NCBI GenBank assembly: GCA_030620515.1
Contig: JAUXEM010000013.1
Coordinates: forward strand, 1-36,169
Source of the DNA: Salinivirgaceae bacterium
Lineage (GTDB): Bacteria > Bacteroidota > Bacteroidia > Bacteroidales > SZUA-534
Direction of reading: 5' to 3'
Length of the DNA stretch: 36,169 nt
The notes beneath the pieces were generated by a model that saw only the letters and a list, made by a program, of their open reading frames with translations, was not told the DNA's origin and searched no databases. Numbering within the stretch: position 1 is the stretch's first letter; each line of letters begins with the position of its first letter. Positions 1-8,967 of this stretch are shown piece by piece. The position numbers and the translations under genes were made by a program.

Positions 1-112
1 CAAATGAGATTCAAAGAAGTTATTAACATTATACTGTTGATAATCAGCGTGGTTATAGTTTTCGGGCAAACACTAATTAGCTCTATGCAAATAACTGTAC
101 TTTAGATACGGT

Positions 113-1333
113 TTATTTTATGGTTAAATAAATACTTTTACCACTCAGGTATTCATTAATGGTACCAGCTTTATGAAATCCCATTTCAATTTCTATATCA
201 CCTGTATCGTTAAATAGTATTGGTAAGTCAGCAATTTGTCCTTTTGTTTGGGCATATATTTCATCGCGATTATTGAGCGATCCTATCCAAAATTCCTGTT
301 TGCGTTCATCAACAGTAGGTACAATATTACCATTAGCAGAATTTATCTTTAGGGTTAAAATTAAATCTAGATCATTTGGAAAAGCTGCTGCAAGACTATA
401 AGTTGTTCCTTTGCTTATTTCGTCATTATCATTCATTGCCAACAGGTTTGAACCGTGTTTGCCATTTGATGGAAAAGTAATTTCAGTGGTAGGGTCACCA
501 GAATCGTCGCCAATAAATAATTCAATATATTGTTCAAAATCAGGAATAGTAATGCTTTGGCCTAGCTCGGTGTACTTTTTAGTTAAATTGCTCCTTATGT
601 CTGCAGCCTCTATGCTTTTGGCATTAAATAATAGGTTTGCTAGCATTTCTGCATTGTCAACTGTTCCATTGTCAGAGAAATCGGATTTAAGGTTGCCTAA
701 AAATTGTGTTAGTTCGGCAGCATTGTTATTGCTTTGAATAATAACAGAAATAGCAATAAGTATAGCACTTTCATTATTGTTATTGTCAAGACTTAAAAGC
801 TCGAAAGCATTAATGCTAATATCACTTATTTTAAAAACATCTAAAAGTTCGCTTTGAGCTGTTTGCTTGGCTGTTTCATAGTTGTCGCCCAAAGTAATTA
901 GTTGTTTAATGCGGTCGACTACAAGGTGTGAGAGCAAGTTTATGTTTATAGTTGCTTCTTGATTAATAGTTGCAATAGCTTTTAAATTAAGTTGCGACTC
1001 AGATAATAGGCCACTTACCTCGTTGTAATAGTAACCATTGGCTTTAAGTTCAATGTTTGAACTTTCAAGAGGAATATTATCAAGCTCAAATGAGCCATTA
1101 TTGCTTATTATCTCAGAAGTAAAGGATTTACCCGTTTGTTGAAAGTTTGCATCCAACTCGTAAAGTTCAATTACTGTTCCACTAATAAATGGTCCTTTTT
1201 GTACACAACCTGTTAGTTGGTAAATGGTTGGTTCTATAACTTCGTTGTCAATATTGTTGTTTTCATCGCCATCGTCACAGCCTAGAAAAGTAAAGAGTAA
1301 GGCAGTTAAAAAGAGTAAGGTTTTTGTATTCAT
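113..1333 (-). CDS. Exported lipoprotein with N-terminal beta-sandwich-like region
   Basis: The 406-aa product starts with a lipoprotein signal peptide (hydrophobic stretch, lipobox FLGC, acceptor Cys19) followed by an acidic Asp/Asn tether, so it should sit on a membrane surface. Residues about 40-110 (LTGCVQKGPFISGT, then alternating beta segments) look like the carboxypeptidase-regulatory-like or cna-B-like fold found in Bacteroidota and Fibrobacteres lipoproteins. The middle is helical and the C-terminus is beta-rich. No catalytic motif is visible and I cannot assign a function. It is the last gene of a five-gene minus-strand run, 25 bp after the preceding lipoprotein. The fold is inferred from pattern only. 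Confidence 0.8.
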   Translation of the reverse strand: MNTKTLLFLTALLFTFLGCDDGDENNNIDNEVIEPTIYQLTGCVQKGPFISGTVIELYELDANFQQTGKSFTSEIISNNGSFELDNIPLESSNIELKANGYYYNEVSGLLSESQLNLKAIATINQEATININLLSHLVVDRIKQLITLGDNYETAKQTAQSELLDVFKISDISINAFELLSLDNNNNESAILIAISVIIQSNNNAAELTQFLGNLKSDFSDNGTVDNAEMLANLLFNAKSIEAADIRSNLTKKYTELGQSITIPDFEQYIELFIGDDSGDPTTEITFPSNGKHGSNLLAMNDNDEISKGTTYSLAAAFPNDLDLILTLKINSANGNIVPTVDERKQEFWIGSLNNRDEIYAQTKGQIADLPILFNDTGDIEIEMGFHKAGTINEYLSGKSIYLTIK

Positions 1334-1358
1334 GGTTTATTATTTTAGTGTAAAATAA

Positions 1359-1925
1359 TTAAGGTAATTCTACATGTGCAGGAAAACGATCTACATCAAT
1401 TTCAAATAATTCACCACTATATATTTCATAGGCTATTACGCCATATTTATTGGTATAAAATAATTTCCTAACATCTGTATCGTTTACCTGCTCGTTGTTA
1501 TCGGTAAAACCATTTACATAATTAAAAGTGTATACATAATTAAAAGTATAGCCACCAATAAGATAAGTACTATATGTGCTTGATGGTTGCATGGAACACG
1601 ATTCCATACTTCCCCAACAAACAGTTAAGTTATTAGGATCACGATCGTATCTCCACCATAAACTATCATCTTGCAATGATGTATAAGAGATATATAAATA
1701 CTCAACGTTCAAACTTTTACTCGAATTACTAATACTTCTATTTACATATTCAATAACAAAAGCATCCACCTTATTTTCACAGGAGTAAAATATAGAATCT
1801 CCCTCTTCAAACAAAAACAAGGTATCTTTATCTATATAGCTGTATTGTTTGGGGTCACAAGCCTTAAAAATAAATATTATTGCTGCTATTAAAAAAAGGA
1901 AAAAAAACTGTCTCATATATTTCAT
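1359..1925 (-). CDS. Hypothetical lipoprotein
   Basis: The 188-aa product has a long hydrophobic N-terminus ending in a plausible lipobox (FKAC, acceptor Cys23). The rest is rich in Tyr, Ser and Asp with predicted beta strands, and I recognise no family. It starts 6 bp after the stop of the 602-aa secreted protein, so the two are almost certainly co-transcribed. A short in-frame tandem duplication (TFNYVY then TFNYVN) lies in the middle of the protein. The role is unknown; the context suggests a cell-surface complex with its secreted neighbours. Confidence 0.75.
   Translation of the reverse strand: MKYMRQFFFLFLIAAIIFIFKACDPKQYSYIDKDTLFLFEEGDSIFYSCENKVDAFVIEYVNRSISNSSKSLNVEYLYISYTSLQDDSLWWRYDRDPNNLTVCWGSMESCSMQPSSTYSTYLIGGYTFNYVYTFNYVNGFTDNNEQVNDTDVRKLFYTNKYGVIAYEIYSGELFEIDVDRFPAHVELP
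1515..1550. repeat. 18-bp in-frame tandem duplication inside the 188-aa lipoprotein
   Basis: Two adjacent 18-bp copies, TACATAATTAAAAGTGTA and TACATAATTAAAAGTATA, differ at one base and encode TFNYVN and TFNYVY. The length is a multiple of three, so the reading frame is kept. Confidence 0.85.
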
Positions 1926-1931
1926 GTTTAA

Positions 1932-3740
1932 TTATTCTTGCATTGAATTATTTCTAACTGGTAAATGTTCGCATCCAGTGTAGTTTTCAGTTGAATAGAC
2001 CTTAAATGTAAGATTATTTATATTTGTATTTGCAAAAAAACTATTCCCGTTTGTAATATCCACTTTAAAACCAGGTCCAAAATAGATACTATTAGCCGCA
2101 TTGAGTTCTAATGAATTGTTATTTAGTAAAATTGGGGAAGAACAAGTTATGCTATTGTCAGCATATACAATGCTATTGGAGTTTGAACTTTGACTATAAG
2201 TAATATTGTCTGAATAATTTTTATTTAAAGTTGATAGCCAATACAGATTATGCAATAACATATAATCTAAGCCATTGTATTGGCCTCGCTCTACATCTTC
2301 TAAATTCCGTTCGGGCCAAACCAAACGCGAGTGATATGCCCATTCTCCACCATTATTATCAGGGTTAAAATAAAATGGTCCACATTTGGGGGCTTTACTT
2401 AAAAGCTCATGTATAAACGATGAATGATCGGTTGTAATACGAGAATAATCGTTATTTAGTATACACCAAATTAAAGGTAAATGTTCGTATTTTGCTACTA
2501 TATTTTGATTTTGCTTATCTATTAATATTTCATATGGTGGTTTATTATCTTCATCGGTAAGGTTAGCCGTTGCACACAGGGTTCGCAATTCATAATCATC
2601 ATCAACAATATCATGTAAACAAGTGTATTTTGATCTAACCGTTGATACTCTATTTATAGGTACAAAATCATATATCTTTTCATGATACCCACCTCCTTTT
2701 ATAGACAGTTCCACATCTACAAAAGAAAATGGAGCTGGGAGTGGTGTATAAATAACGCCAACAGCCTCATATACATCTAAAGAAAGGCATGTTTGTATAA
2801 GCGGTGTTGCCAACATTTTTTTATAAATAAGTTCCGAATAATTTGGAGGCAAAAAGCTACTATTACCAGTTAGTCTGTTCCCTGCTTTTGCAAAAGCATA
2901 AGCCATATAAAGCATAGTTCCATCTGTACCATCTCCATCTGGCACAAGATTATTTGTTGCAGGATTTTCAACATACCACTTGTAGGCTAAATCATCCTTA
3001 ATATTCGATGGTGGCATTATGTCCCAAGCAATAGTATGAACCATATTGTTGTGTTGCATCATATTCATAATTCTGTCAATATCTGCTTGAACTTCACTTT
3101 TAAAATAAATTAATTGTCCATCAACGTATTCATTATCTACTAAAGCAATTATCAACGAGTATGCCTCCAGTAAATGCCAAACATTGTCTTCGCTCATTTC
3201 ATTATTACCATTTTCATAAACACTATCAGGATCAAAAACAGATCCAAATTTTACTGAATTTTGTTTAAAATAACTATCGTAACCATCATTAGCAAATTTT
3301 GAGATAAAGTCAGGAGTAATATCCGATCGAATAAAAAACCCATTTAAGTCTGAGCTTTGGTTTACTTGTGGATCTCTATAATACATTTCTGCCTGAGCGT
3401 CAAGCCTATCAAATGTTTTTAATGCATAATATAAATCTTTTACAGTTTGTGTATAATCTTGATTATATGTTTTTAATAATTTATACTCAGTGGCTAACAT
3501 TCCAATATAATGACTAAATGTACCATTCCCATCATCCCAATGAATATCAGTTCCGGATTCAGAAATTCTAGCAGCCGGTAAATTAGTTCCTTGCTCATGA
3601 TAAAAACTGCTAACTTTTACAAAGTTTTTTAACCTTTCACGATAGTACCAGTATTTTTCAAGATTCTTTTCTTTTGATTGTGAATAACCTTGTGCTGTTA
3701 TACTAAACAATATTATTGTTATTATTAATATCTTTTCCAT
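1932..3740 (-). CDS. Large secreted protein with C-terminal coathanger-like region
   Basis: The 602-aa product has a signal peptide (MEKILIITIILFSITAQGYSQ). A largely helical region with repeated Trp/Tyr-rich motifs (YWYYRERLKNF, LATEYKLLKTYN, HLLEAYSLIIAL) covers most of the chain and may form an alpha/alpha arrangement as in some Bacteroidota glycan-active proteins. I see no catalytic motif I can name. Residues about 525-580 (SPILLNNNSLELNAANSIYFGPGFKVDI) resemble the short beta repeats that Bacteroidota secreted proteins carry before their end and that are often annotated as 3-coathanger stack. It lies between the tail-fibre/T9SS protein (47 bp upstream) and a lipoprotein (6 bp downstream). 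Function unknown. Confidence 0.8.
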   Translation of the reverse strand: MEKILIITIILFSITAQGYSQSKEKNLEKYWYYRERLKNFVKVSSFYHEQGTNLPAARISESGTDIHWDDGNGTFSHYIGMLATEYKLLKTYNQDYTQTVKDLYYALKTFDRLDAQAEMYYRDPQVNQSSDLNGFFIRSDITPDFISKFANDGYDSYFKQNSVKFGSVFDPDSVYENGNNEMSEDNVWHLLEAYSLIIALVDNEYVDGQLIYFKSEVQADIDRIMNMMQHNNMVHTIAWDIMPPSNIKDDLAYKWYVENPATNNLVPDGDGTDGTMLYMAYAFAKAGNRLTGNSSFLPPNYSELIYKKMLATPLIQTCLSLDVYEAVGVIYTPLPAPFSFVDVELSIKGGGYHEKIYDFVPINRVSTVRSKYTCLHDIVDDDYELRTLCATANLTDEDNKPPYEILIDKQNQNIVAKYEHLPLIWCILNNDYSRITTDHSSFIHELLSKAPKCGPFYFNPDNNGGEWAYHSRLVWPERNLEDVERGQYNGLDYMLLHNLYWLSTLNKNYSDNITYSQSSNSNSIVYADNSITCSSPILLNNNSLELNAANSIYFGPGFKVDITNGNSFFANTNINNLTFKVYSTENYTGCEHLPVRNNSMQE

Positions 3741-3787
3741 AATACTTCAATTTAAATAATTCAATAGCCTTATTTGAGAAAGTACTA

Positions 3788-5035
3788 TTACTCGGTTAAT
3801 ATCATTCTTTTTGTATCCACCAACTGCCCATTAACAATTAGCGAATACAAATACATACCTGCAGTTAATTCATGAGCACTAATAATCTGTGTGCCAATGC
3901 CAGTTTGGTTTATTTCATAACATTTAAGCTGTGTACCATTTAAATCGTAAATGCAAATCATTGCATGGCTAGCTTCACTCATAACAGTATAATTTATACT
4001 GGTTGATTGAGAGAATGGGTTAGGGTTGTTTTGCTCAATGCTATTCGCAGTTGTTAGTTCTGTAGTGCCACTTTTCTGGCATCCACTATCTTTTGTTTTC
4101 AACTTTGATATTTCGTAATCAAGTTCATCGATTATAATCTGTTGCTCTTTAATAGCTTCAACTAAATAAGGAATTACTCCACTGTAATTTACAAATTTCT
4201 CTCCTTTTTCATTTGTTTCAACAACTTCAGGTATTATTTTCTCAATATCTTGAGCTAGAAATCCACTTTTATCCTTCTTAATTTTCTCTTTAAAATTCTC
4301 AATATCACCGCTATAATCAATTAGCCCATTAATTATTGAATCGTTCTTCAGCTCTTCGTCTGGGGTTAAAATAAACTTATAAGTAACGCCTTTTAGGTTT
4401 TTAACTTTGTTTAAAGAACCATTTATTTTTTTAATATCCTTTTTCTTGTTTTTGTCGCTATTGGTAAATGCATTGCCACTCCCATCAAGATACCATTTTA
4501 GATTCATTCCATCTTCATCGAGTACTTTTAGTAAATACCCATAATCACCCGCACTCCAAATTACAGCAAAGTCGCTATCTCCATAAAAACCACTACTTTC
4601 AGAATGGGTGTGTTCAAATATAGTTCCCATATAGCTTGTATTACTTTTATTAGGATTAAAATCATAGCTTGTAGTTTGGCCACCAGAACCTTTGTAGTCT
4701 CTATGAATTATTCCATTTCCGTTTCCAACTCTTAATTTGTTGTGAATATAGGTAGCATCTTGTCTAAATTCCATTACAAGTCTTGCGCTTGTTTCATCGT
4801 AGATCGCTAATGTGTTAGGAGCTGACCATGGCGAGGTGTGATAGTTTCCAATAATCCAAGAATGATTATTACCATTTAACATACGAATTAATGTAATATG
4901 ATCACCCCCAAGTGTAAGCCTGGCATCTGTAGGTGTAGTTCCTATTCCTGTTTTTCCACTGGAATTTACTTCAATTTGCGCACTTCCTATAGCGGAAATA
5001 GATAAAACACATGCTAAAATTATTAGTTTTTTCAT
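3788..5035 (-). CDS. Tail-fibre-like protein: S74 chaperone domain plus T9SS sorting domain
   Basis: The 415-aa product has a signal peptide cleaved near AIGSAQ, then a beta-rich N-terminal part (about 25-190) of the kind found in trimeric fibre proteins. An intramolecular chaperone of endosialidase (peptidase S74) domain follows at about 193-308: SDKNKKKDI start, FLAQDIEKIIPEVV and YSGVIPYLVEAIKEQQ are hallmark segments, ending in a coiled coil. The last 80 residues are a type A T9SS sorting domain (NNPNPFSQSTSINYTV, LTAGMYLYSLIVNGQLVDTKRMILT). It is therefore probably exported through T9SS and anchored or released at the surface. It is second in the minus-strand run after the HTH gene. In S74 proteins of phages, self-cleavage occurs at the Ser-Asp that begins the domain, here Ser193-Asp194; whether it happens here is unknown. 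Confidence 0.9.
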   Translation of the reverse strand: MKKLIILACVLSISAIGSAQIEVNSSGKTGIGTTPTDARLTLGGDHITLIRMLNGNNHSWIIGNYHTSPWSAPNTLAIYDETSARLVMEFRQDATYIHNKLRVGNGNGIIHRDYKGSGGQTTSYDFNPNKSNTSYMGTIFEHTHSESSGFYGDSDFAVIWSAGDYGYLLKVLDEDGMNLKWYLDGSGNAFTNSDKNKKKDIKKINGSLNKVKNLKGVTYKFILTPDEELKNDSIINGLIDYSGDIENFKEKIKKDKSGFLAQDIEKIIPEVVETNEKGEKFVNYSGVIPYLVEAIKEQQIIIDELDYEISKLKTKDSGCQKSGTTELTTANSIEQNNPNPFSQSTSINYTVMSEASHAMICIYDLNGTQLKCYEINQTGIGTQIISAHELTAGMYLYSLIVNGQLVDTKRMILTE

Positions 5036-5114
5036 AGTTGTAATTTTTTTGTTTTGTTTAATACAACTAAGTTAGCTTGTTTCAGGATCGGAGGTTGTCC
5101 CTTTCAAACTCACG

Positions 5115-5378
5115 CTAGTTTAAACAGATTCTAAATAAGGGGGGTAGTTTTTGTTTGTTATTTTCTAAAATAGTATAGCTTCCTCTTTGTCGGCAGAAAG
5201 GTATTTTTACACCTAACACTTGTTCTATTTTCTTTTTATGCGCGCTTAACCTTCTTGAGCTAATTTTCATTCGCTTAGCAAAGTCATTGCGGCTGCCAGT
5301 ATTCTCTAGGCTAAGCTCCATAAGTATTCTAAGTGTGGTTTCTGAGCTTTTTAAGTCTTCCATATTGGTGTTTTTCAT
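5115..5378 (-). CDS. Small helix-turn-helix DNA-binding protein
   Basis: The 87-aa product is made up mostly of a predicted winged or simple HTH (TLRILMELSLENTGSRNDFAKRMKISSRRLSAHKKKIEQVLG, roughly residues 15-58) followed by a possible wing (IPFCRQRGSYTILE). It should bind DNA as a dimer. It is the first gene of the minus-strand run encoding four exported proteins, 79 bp before the tail-fibre gene, so it may regulate that operon. An internal Met6 (MEDLKSS) is an alternative start. A perfect TAnnTTTG box lies about 80 bp upstream. The exact family is not recognised and the target is inferred from position. Confidence 0.75.
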   Translation of the reverse strand: MKNTNMEDLKSSETTLRILMELSLENTGSRNDFAKRMKISSRRLSAHKKKIEQVLGVKIPFCRQRGSYTILENNKQKLPPLFRICLN

Positions 5379-5457
5379 GAGTGTGGTTAAATGGCTTGTT
5401 ATGATAAATAAATGTACAAAAGATATTTTATAAAGTAAAATCGTTATTTCTGTTATG

Positions 5458-5465
5458 CAAACATA
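5458..5465 (-). promoter_or_regulatory. Bacteroidota -7 box for the HTH/secreted-protein operon
   Basis: On the minus strand this reads TATGTTTG, a perfect match to the Bacteroidota -7 consensus TAnnTTTG, giving a leader of roughly 70 nt before the HTH gene. The region where a -33 element would lie is occupied by the end of the mobile element at 5477-5732, and no TTTG is seen there. Confidence 0.5.
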
Positions 5466-5476
5466 AAAACTATAGT

Positions 5477-5732
5477 AGGGCTTGCTGAAAAAGTCAGAAG
5501 TGATTTAGCTACAAACATAGCAAGACGTAGATGTATTAATATACTTCGAGTCGCAGATAGTGAAGTAGATGAATCACTTCTGACTAACATATTAGAATAT
5601 AAAATAAGGAAAAATTGTAAAAAGAGGTGCATGGGAATTGGTAAAATATCATAAGAAACCTTGCACCTAAAGATTGAAAAGTCTTTGTAACTAATTGAAT
5701 TTATATGATGTATGTGTTTTTCAGCAAGCCCT
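5477..5732. mobile_element. MITE-like element with terminal inverted repeats and internal hairpins
   Basis: A 256-bp non-coding element bounded by perfect 16-bp terminal inverted repeats (AGGGCTTGCTGAAAAA and TTTTTCAGCAAGCCCT). ATAGT lies directly outside both ends (5472-5476 and 5733-5737), consistent with a 5-bp target-site duplication; the match extends to the 9-mer CTATAGTAG if it is allowed to overlap the repeat ends, so the exact duplication length is ambiguous. Inside, GTCAGAAGTGATT (5493-5505) pairs perfectly with 5572-5584 around an imperfect longer stem, and AGGTGCATGG (5625-5634) pairs 9/10 with CCTTGCACCT (5659-5668). No ORF of useful length exists. It looks like a non-autonomous derivative of an insertion sequence, mobilised in trans. 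The parent family cannot be named from sequence alone. Confidence 0.85.
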
Positions 5733-5756
5733 ATAGTAGTTTTGTAGACAGGAGAT

Positions 5757-5792
5757 AAAAAAGAAAGGCTGTCTCAATATCTTGAAACAGCC
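5757..5792 (-). terminator. Rho-independent terminator of the GT117-family gene
   Basis: GGCTGTcTCAAtatcTTGAaACAGCC forms a strong stem-loop. On the minus strand it is followed by TTTCTTTTTT. It lies 28 bp after the stop of the 1024-aa gene. Confidence 0.85.
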
Positions 5793-5819
5793 ACTTTTTA
5801 GTATACTATATTTATTTTA

Positions 5820-8800
5820 TTAGTTCATTGAAATGGAATATAACTGGTACATTTCTTCAAGAATTGGTTCAAGCTCTTTAACTAATTCTGTTTGATTATT
5901 GCGCTTAGCTACATCGTGTAACCATTGAACGGTTACAAAAGCCAGTTGCTTGTCTTGATTTGAAGCCCCTTTATATGTTTTATCTAATTCAACATAGTAA
6001 GTAATATCATGTAACGCATCGTTAGCCATTACAAGCGATAACTCAGCACCTTTCTCATTTAAGCCAGCGGCAAAAAAGGCTTCAATAAAATGATTATCGA
6101 AATATTCAATCTTCATTTTATCAGTTGGTAAAATCTCCAAACATCGGTTTAGTACAAGTTGAGCCGAATCTATTTTATTCTCTTTGGATAATTCTTTTGC
6201 TAAACGCCCAAAATTATTTCTAATTTTTACAATACGAATAGTTCTACGAGTATTTTCATTAAGATAAACTTTTGGTTTACCCATGTTTCCCCAACGGAAT
6301 TTATTCATTAAATTATCGTAAAGAATATCAGAATTAATTCTTCCAATTGCTTGAATATCATATTTTGTTTTTATTGGAACAAAGCGAGATGCAAAACCCT
6401 CAAGTTGGAAATAGTCTTTCATGTTGGTTTCGTTACCCGAACCTACCGAAACAAAATATATTGGTCGTTCCCATTCTGAATTAGCAAGTAAATCGAGAAT
6501 CATCATATCGTTTTTAAGCACATAATTTGATCCCATGCTCCATAAAATCTCATCTTCAATAAGGTGTGCATCTTCAGGCCTAACCACATTGTTAGCCATA
6601 ACCTTTGCTGAGTCAACAGTAATTTTAAACTTTTTGGTTGGGAAGTAATCTGTTTTATCATTCATATTAGTTGATAGCTTTGTTCTATCGTCGTTACTTC
6701 CAACAAAATCAATAATTGACTTTAATTCAACATGCTCAGTAAGGCGTTTATCTTCAAATACCGGAACCTGATCGCGCTTGCCAGTAACATATTGGTCTCG
6801 TGTAAGGCTAAAAGGTATTGGTTCTGACTCGTAGTACTTAGATTTCATTTGATCGATATACCAATCGGTAATTAAGTAGGGCAAACATATTACCCTTACA
6901 TCGGTTCTAACCTCTTCCACCTCTTGAATATACCAAAGGGGGAAAGTATCGTTATCGCCATTGGTAAAAATAACCCCATCTTTTTCACAGGTTTGTAGGT
7001 AGTTATAGGCAAAATCGCGAGCAATATAACTATCTGACCTATCGTGATCGTCCCAATTTTCAGCAGCCATTAATCCAGGAATAAAGAGAGTAACAACAGT
7101 TGCTACAGCAGCACTCGGTAAATCGCTAAGATATTTCTTTAAAATATCGTATAAAGCAAAGGTTCCTAATCCAATCCAAATAGCAAAGGCATAAAATGAG
7201 CCGGCAAATGCGTAATCACGTTCACGCGGTTGCCTTGGGTACTGATTTAGGTAAATTACAATGGCCAAACCTGTTAGAATAAATAAGGCCATTACTATCC
7301 AGGCGTTCTTTTTATCTTTATTAAAATGATATATAAGCCCTAATAATCCTAACAAGAAAGGAAGCATATAATATTTATTGTGTGCTTTGTTATTGGCATA
7401 AACCGAGGGTAAATTTTCTTGCGAACCTAGTTTAAGAAAGCTTTGGTCAAAAAAGTCTAATCCAGTTAGCCAGTTTCCTTTTAATGGGCCACCATGTCCT
7501 TGAATATCGTTCTGCTTTCCGGAAAAGTTCCACATAAAATATCGAACATACATATGCCCTATCTGATAGCGGAATAGAAAACGTAGATTTTCGCTAAACT
7601 TTGGTTTAATGAACGTTTCCATTTCGCCACGGTTATTCAATGCTTTTACCTTGTAGCCTTTAACTTTTGCCCACATTTTATAATCGTTTACATGGTGAGC
7701 TTGCGAGCTGTACATTCTTGGGAAGAAGGTAGTTAGCTTATTGTTATAGTTATATTTAATTTTTTTACGGCCTTCAACATACTTACCGTCTTTTTTAACC
7801 CATGTTTTAGCACCGTCGGCATAAGGGTTTTTTGTGTCAATGGGTGTATTGTAGTATTGTCCCGAAAATAAGGGACGGTCCCCATATTGTTCACGGTTTA
7901 AGTAACCTAGTAATGAAAATGCATCTTCCGGATTATTTTGATCGATTGGAGGAGTGGCGTTAGAGCGTATTACAATAACAGCGTACGAACTGTAACCTAT
8001 CATCATAAATGTAAACGATATTAGTATGAGGTTAAATATTGGATGTTGTTTTTTGCGAGTGTAATAAATTAACCAGGTTAAAATACCAGCCATAGCAATT
8101 ATAAAAAATAACATACCACTATTAAAAGGCAATTTAAGTGTATTAACAAATATTAAATCGAAAATAAATGCGGTTTTAACAACACCAGGTACAACACCCC
8201 ACATAATAAAACCAAGTATTATACCTGAAATAATTAGCGACCAAAAAACTCCTTTTGGAGTTGTTTCGTATTTTCTAAAATAGTAAACCAATACCATTGC
8301 CGGAATTGCCAATAGGTTTAGTAGGTGTACACCAATTGATAAGCCTACAACATAGGCAATAAGTATAATCCATCGTTCACTGTATTTATCATCGGCAATA
8401 TTTTCCCATTTAAGGATTGCCCAGAAAATAAAAGCAGTAAACAAAGAGGATGTTGCGTAAACTTCCCCTTCAACAGCCGAAAACCAGAAAGTGTCAGAGA
8501 AAGTATAAGCTAAAGCTCCAACCAATCCACTACCTAATATTGCAATGGTTTGTCCTTTGGTTAATTCCTGACCAGCCTTAATTAATTTTTTAGCTAAATG
8601 GGTAATAGTCCAGAATAAGAATAATATAGTGAAAGCACTTGCTAATGCCGACATTATATTCGCCATCATAGCTACTTTTTCAAGATTACCACCTGCAAAA
8701 AGAGTAAAGAAGCGAGTAAGCAACATAAAGAATGGAGCCCCAGGTGGGTGTCCTACTTCTAATTTAAAGCCTGTAGCTATAAACTCACCACAATCCCAGA

Positions 8801-8894
8801 AGCTGGCTGTTGGCTCAATCGTTAAAATGTAAACAACAGCTGCCACCGCAAAAGCTACCCAGCCTAGAATAATATTAAGTTTTTGATATTTCAT
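5820..8894 (-). CDS. DUF2723 / GT117-family multi-pass membrane protein
   Basis: The 1024-aa product has an N-terminal half with about a dozen membrane spans and a long soluble C-terminal part. The start (ILTIEPTASFWDCGEFIATG then EVGHPPGAPFF) is the signature of the Bacteroidota DUF2723 family, now classed as glycosyltransferase family 117. The Asp/Glu in FWDCGE sits in the position used by GT-C enzymes of the PMT/ArnT type, which use lipid-linked sugar donors. Related proteins have been linked to O-glycosylation of exported proteins; the acceptor here is inferred. The family is normally about 1000-1150 aa, so this is full length. It is 73 bp downstream of a flippase gene and probably co-transcribed with it. 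A terminator follows the stop. Confidence 0.93.
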   Translation of the reverse strand: MKYQKLNIILGWVAFAVAAVVYILTIEPTASFWDCGEFIATGFKLEVGHPPGAPFFMLLTRFFTLFAGGNLEKVAMMANIMSALASAFTILFLFWTITHLAKKLIKAGQELTKGQTIAILGSGLVGALAYTFSDTFWFSAVEGEVYATSSLFTAFIFWAILKWENIADDKYSERWIILIAYVVGLSIGVHLLNLLAIPAMVLVYYFRKYETTPKGVFWSLIISGIILGFIMWGVVPGVVKTAFIFDLIFVNTLKLPFNSGMLFFIIAMAGILTWLIYYTRKKQHPIFNLILISFTFMMIGYSSYAVIVIRSNATPPIDQNNPEDAFSLLGYLNREQYGDRPLFSGQYYNTPIDTKNPYADGAKTWVKKDGKYVEGRKKIKYNYNNKLTTFFPRMYSSQAHHVNDYKMWAKVKGYKVKALNNRGEMETFIKPKFSENLRFLFRYQIGHMYVRYFMWNFSGKQNDIQGHGGPLKGNWLTGLDFFDQSFLKLGSQENLPSVYANNKAHNKYYMLPFLLGLLGLIYHFNKDKKNAWIVMALFILTGLAIVIYLNQYPRQPRERDYAFAGSFYAFAIWIGLGTFALYDILKKYLSDLPSAAVATVVTLFIPGLMAAENWDDHDRSDSYIARDFAYNYLQTCEKDGVIFTNGDNDTFPLWYIQEVEEVRTDVRVICLPYLITDWYIDQMKSKYYESEPIPFSLTRDQYVTGKRDQVPVFEDKRLTEHVELKSIIDFVGSNDDRTKLSTNMNDKTDYFPTKKFKITVDSAKVMANNVVRPEDAHLIEDEILWSMGSNYVLKNDMMILDLLANSEWERPIYFVSVGSGNETNMKDYFQLEGFASRFVPIKTKYDIQAIGRINSDILYDNLMNKFRWGNMGKPKVYLNENTRRTIRIVKIRNNFGRLAKELSKENKIDSAQLVLNRCLEILPTDKMKIEYFDNHFIEAFFAAGLNEKGAELSLVMANDALHDITYYVELDKTYKGASNQDKQLAFVTVQWLHDVAKRNNQTELVKELEPILEEMYQLYSISMN

Positions 8895-8967
8895 TGTTTA
8901 TAATTTTTTTCTATAATTTACTATAAATGAGTTAATGTGTTTTTATTTATTAGGTGTCTATTACTAG

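Noticed and set aside
1-112. Short open stretches on both strands at the window start (33 codons plus from 4; an open minus frame running to the edge).
   Set aside because: Too short and cut by the edge. The plus-strand ORF looks like a membrane segment, but nothing supports translation.
5477-5732. Considered as a CRISPR-like or riboswitch region because of its hairpins.
   Set aside because: Terminal inverted repeats and flanking direct repeats explain it better; there are no regularly spaced repeats.
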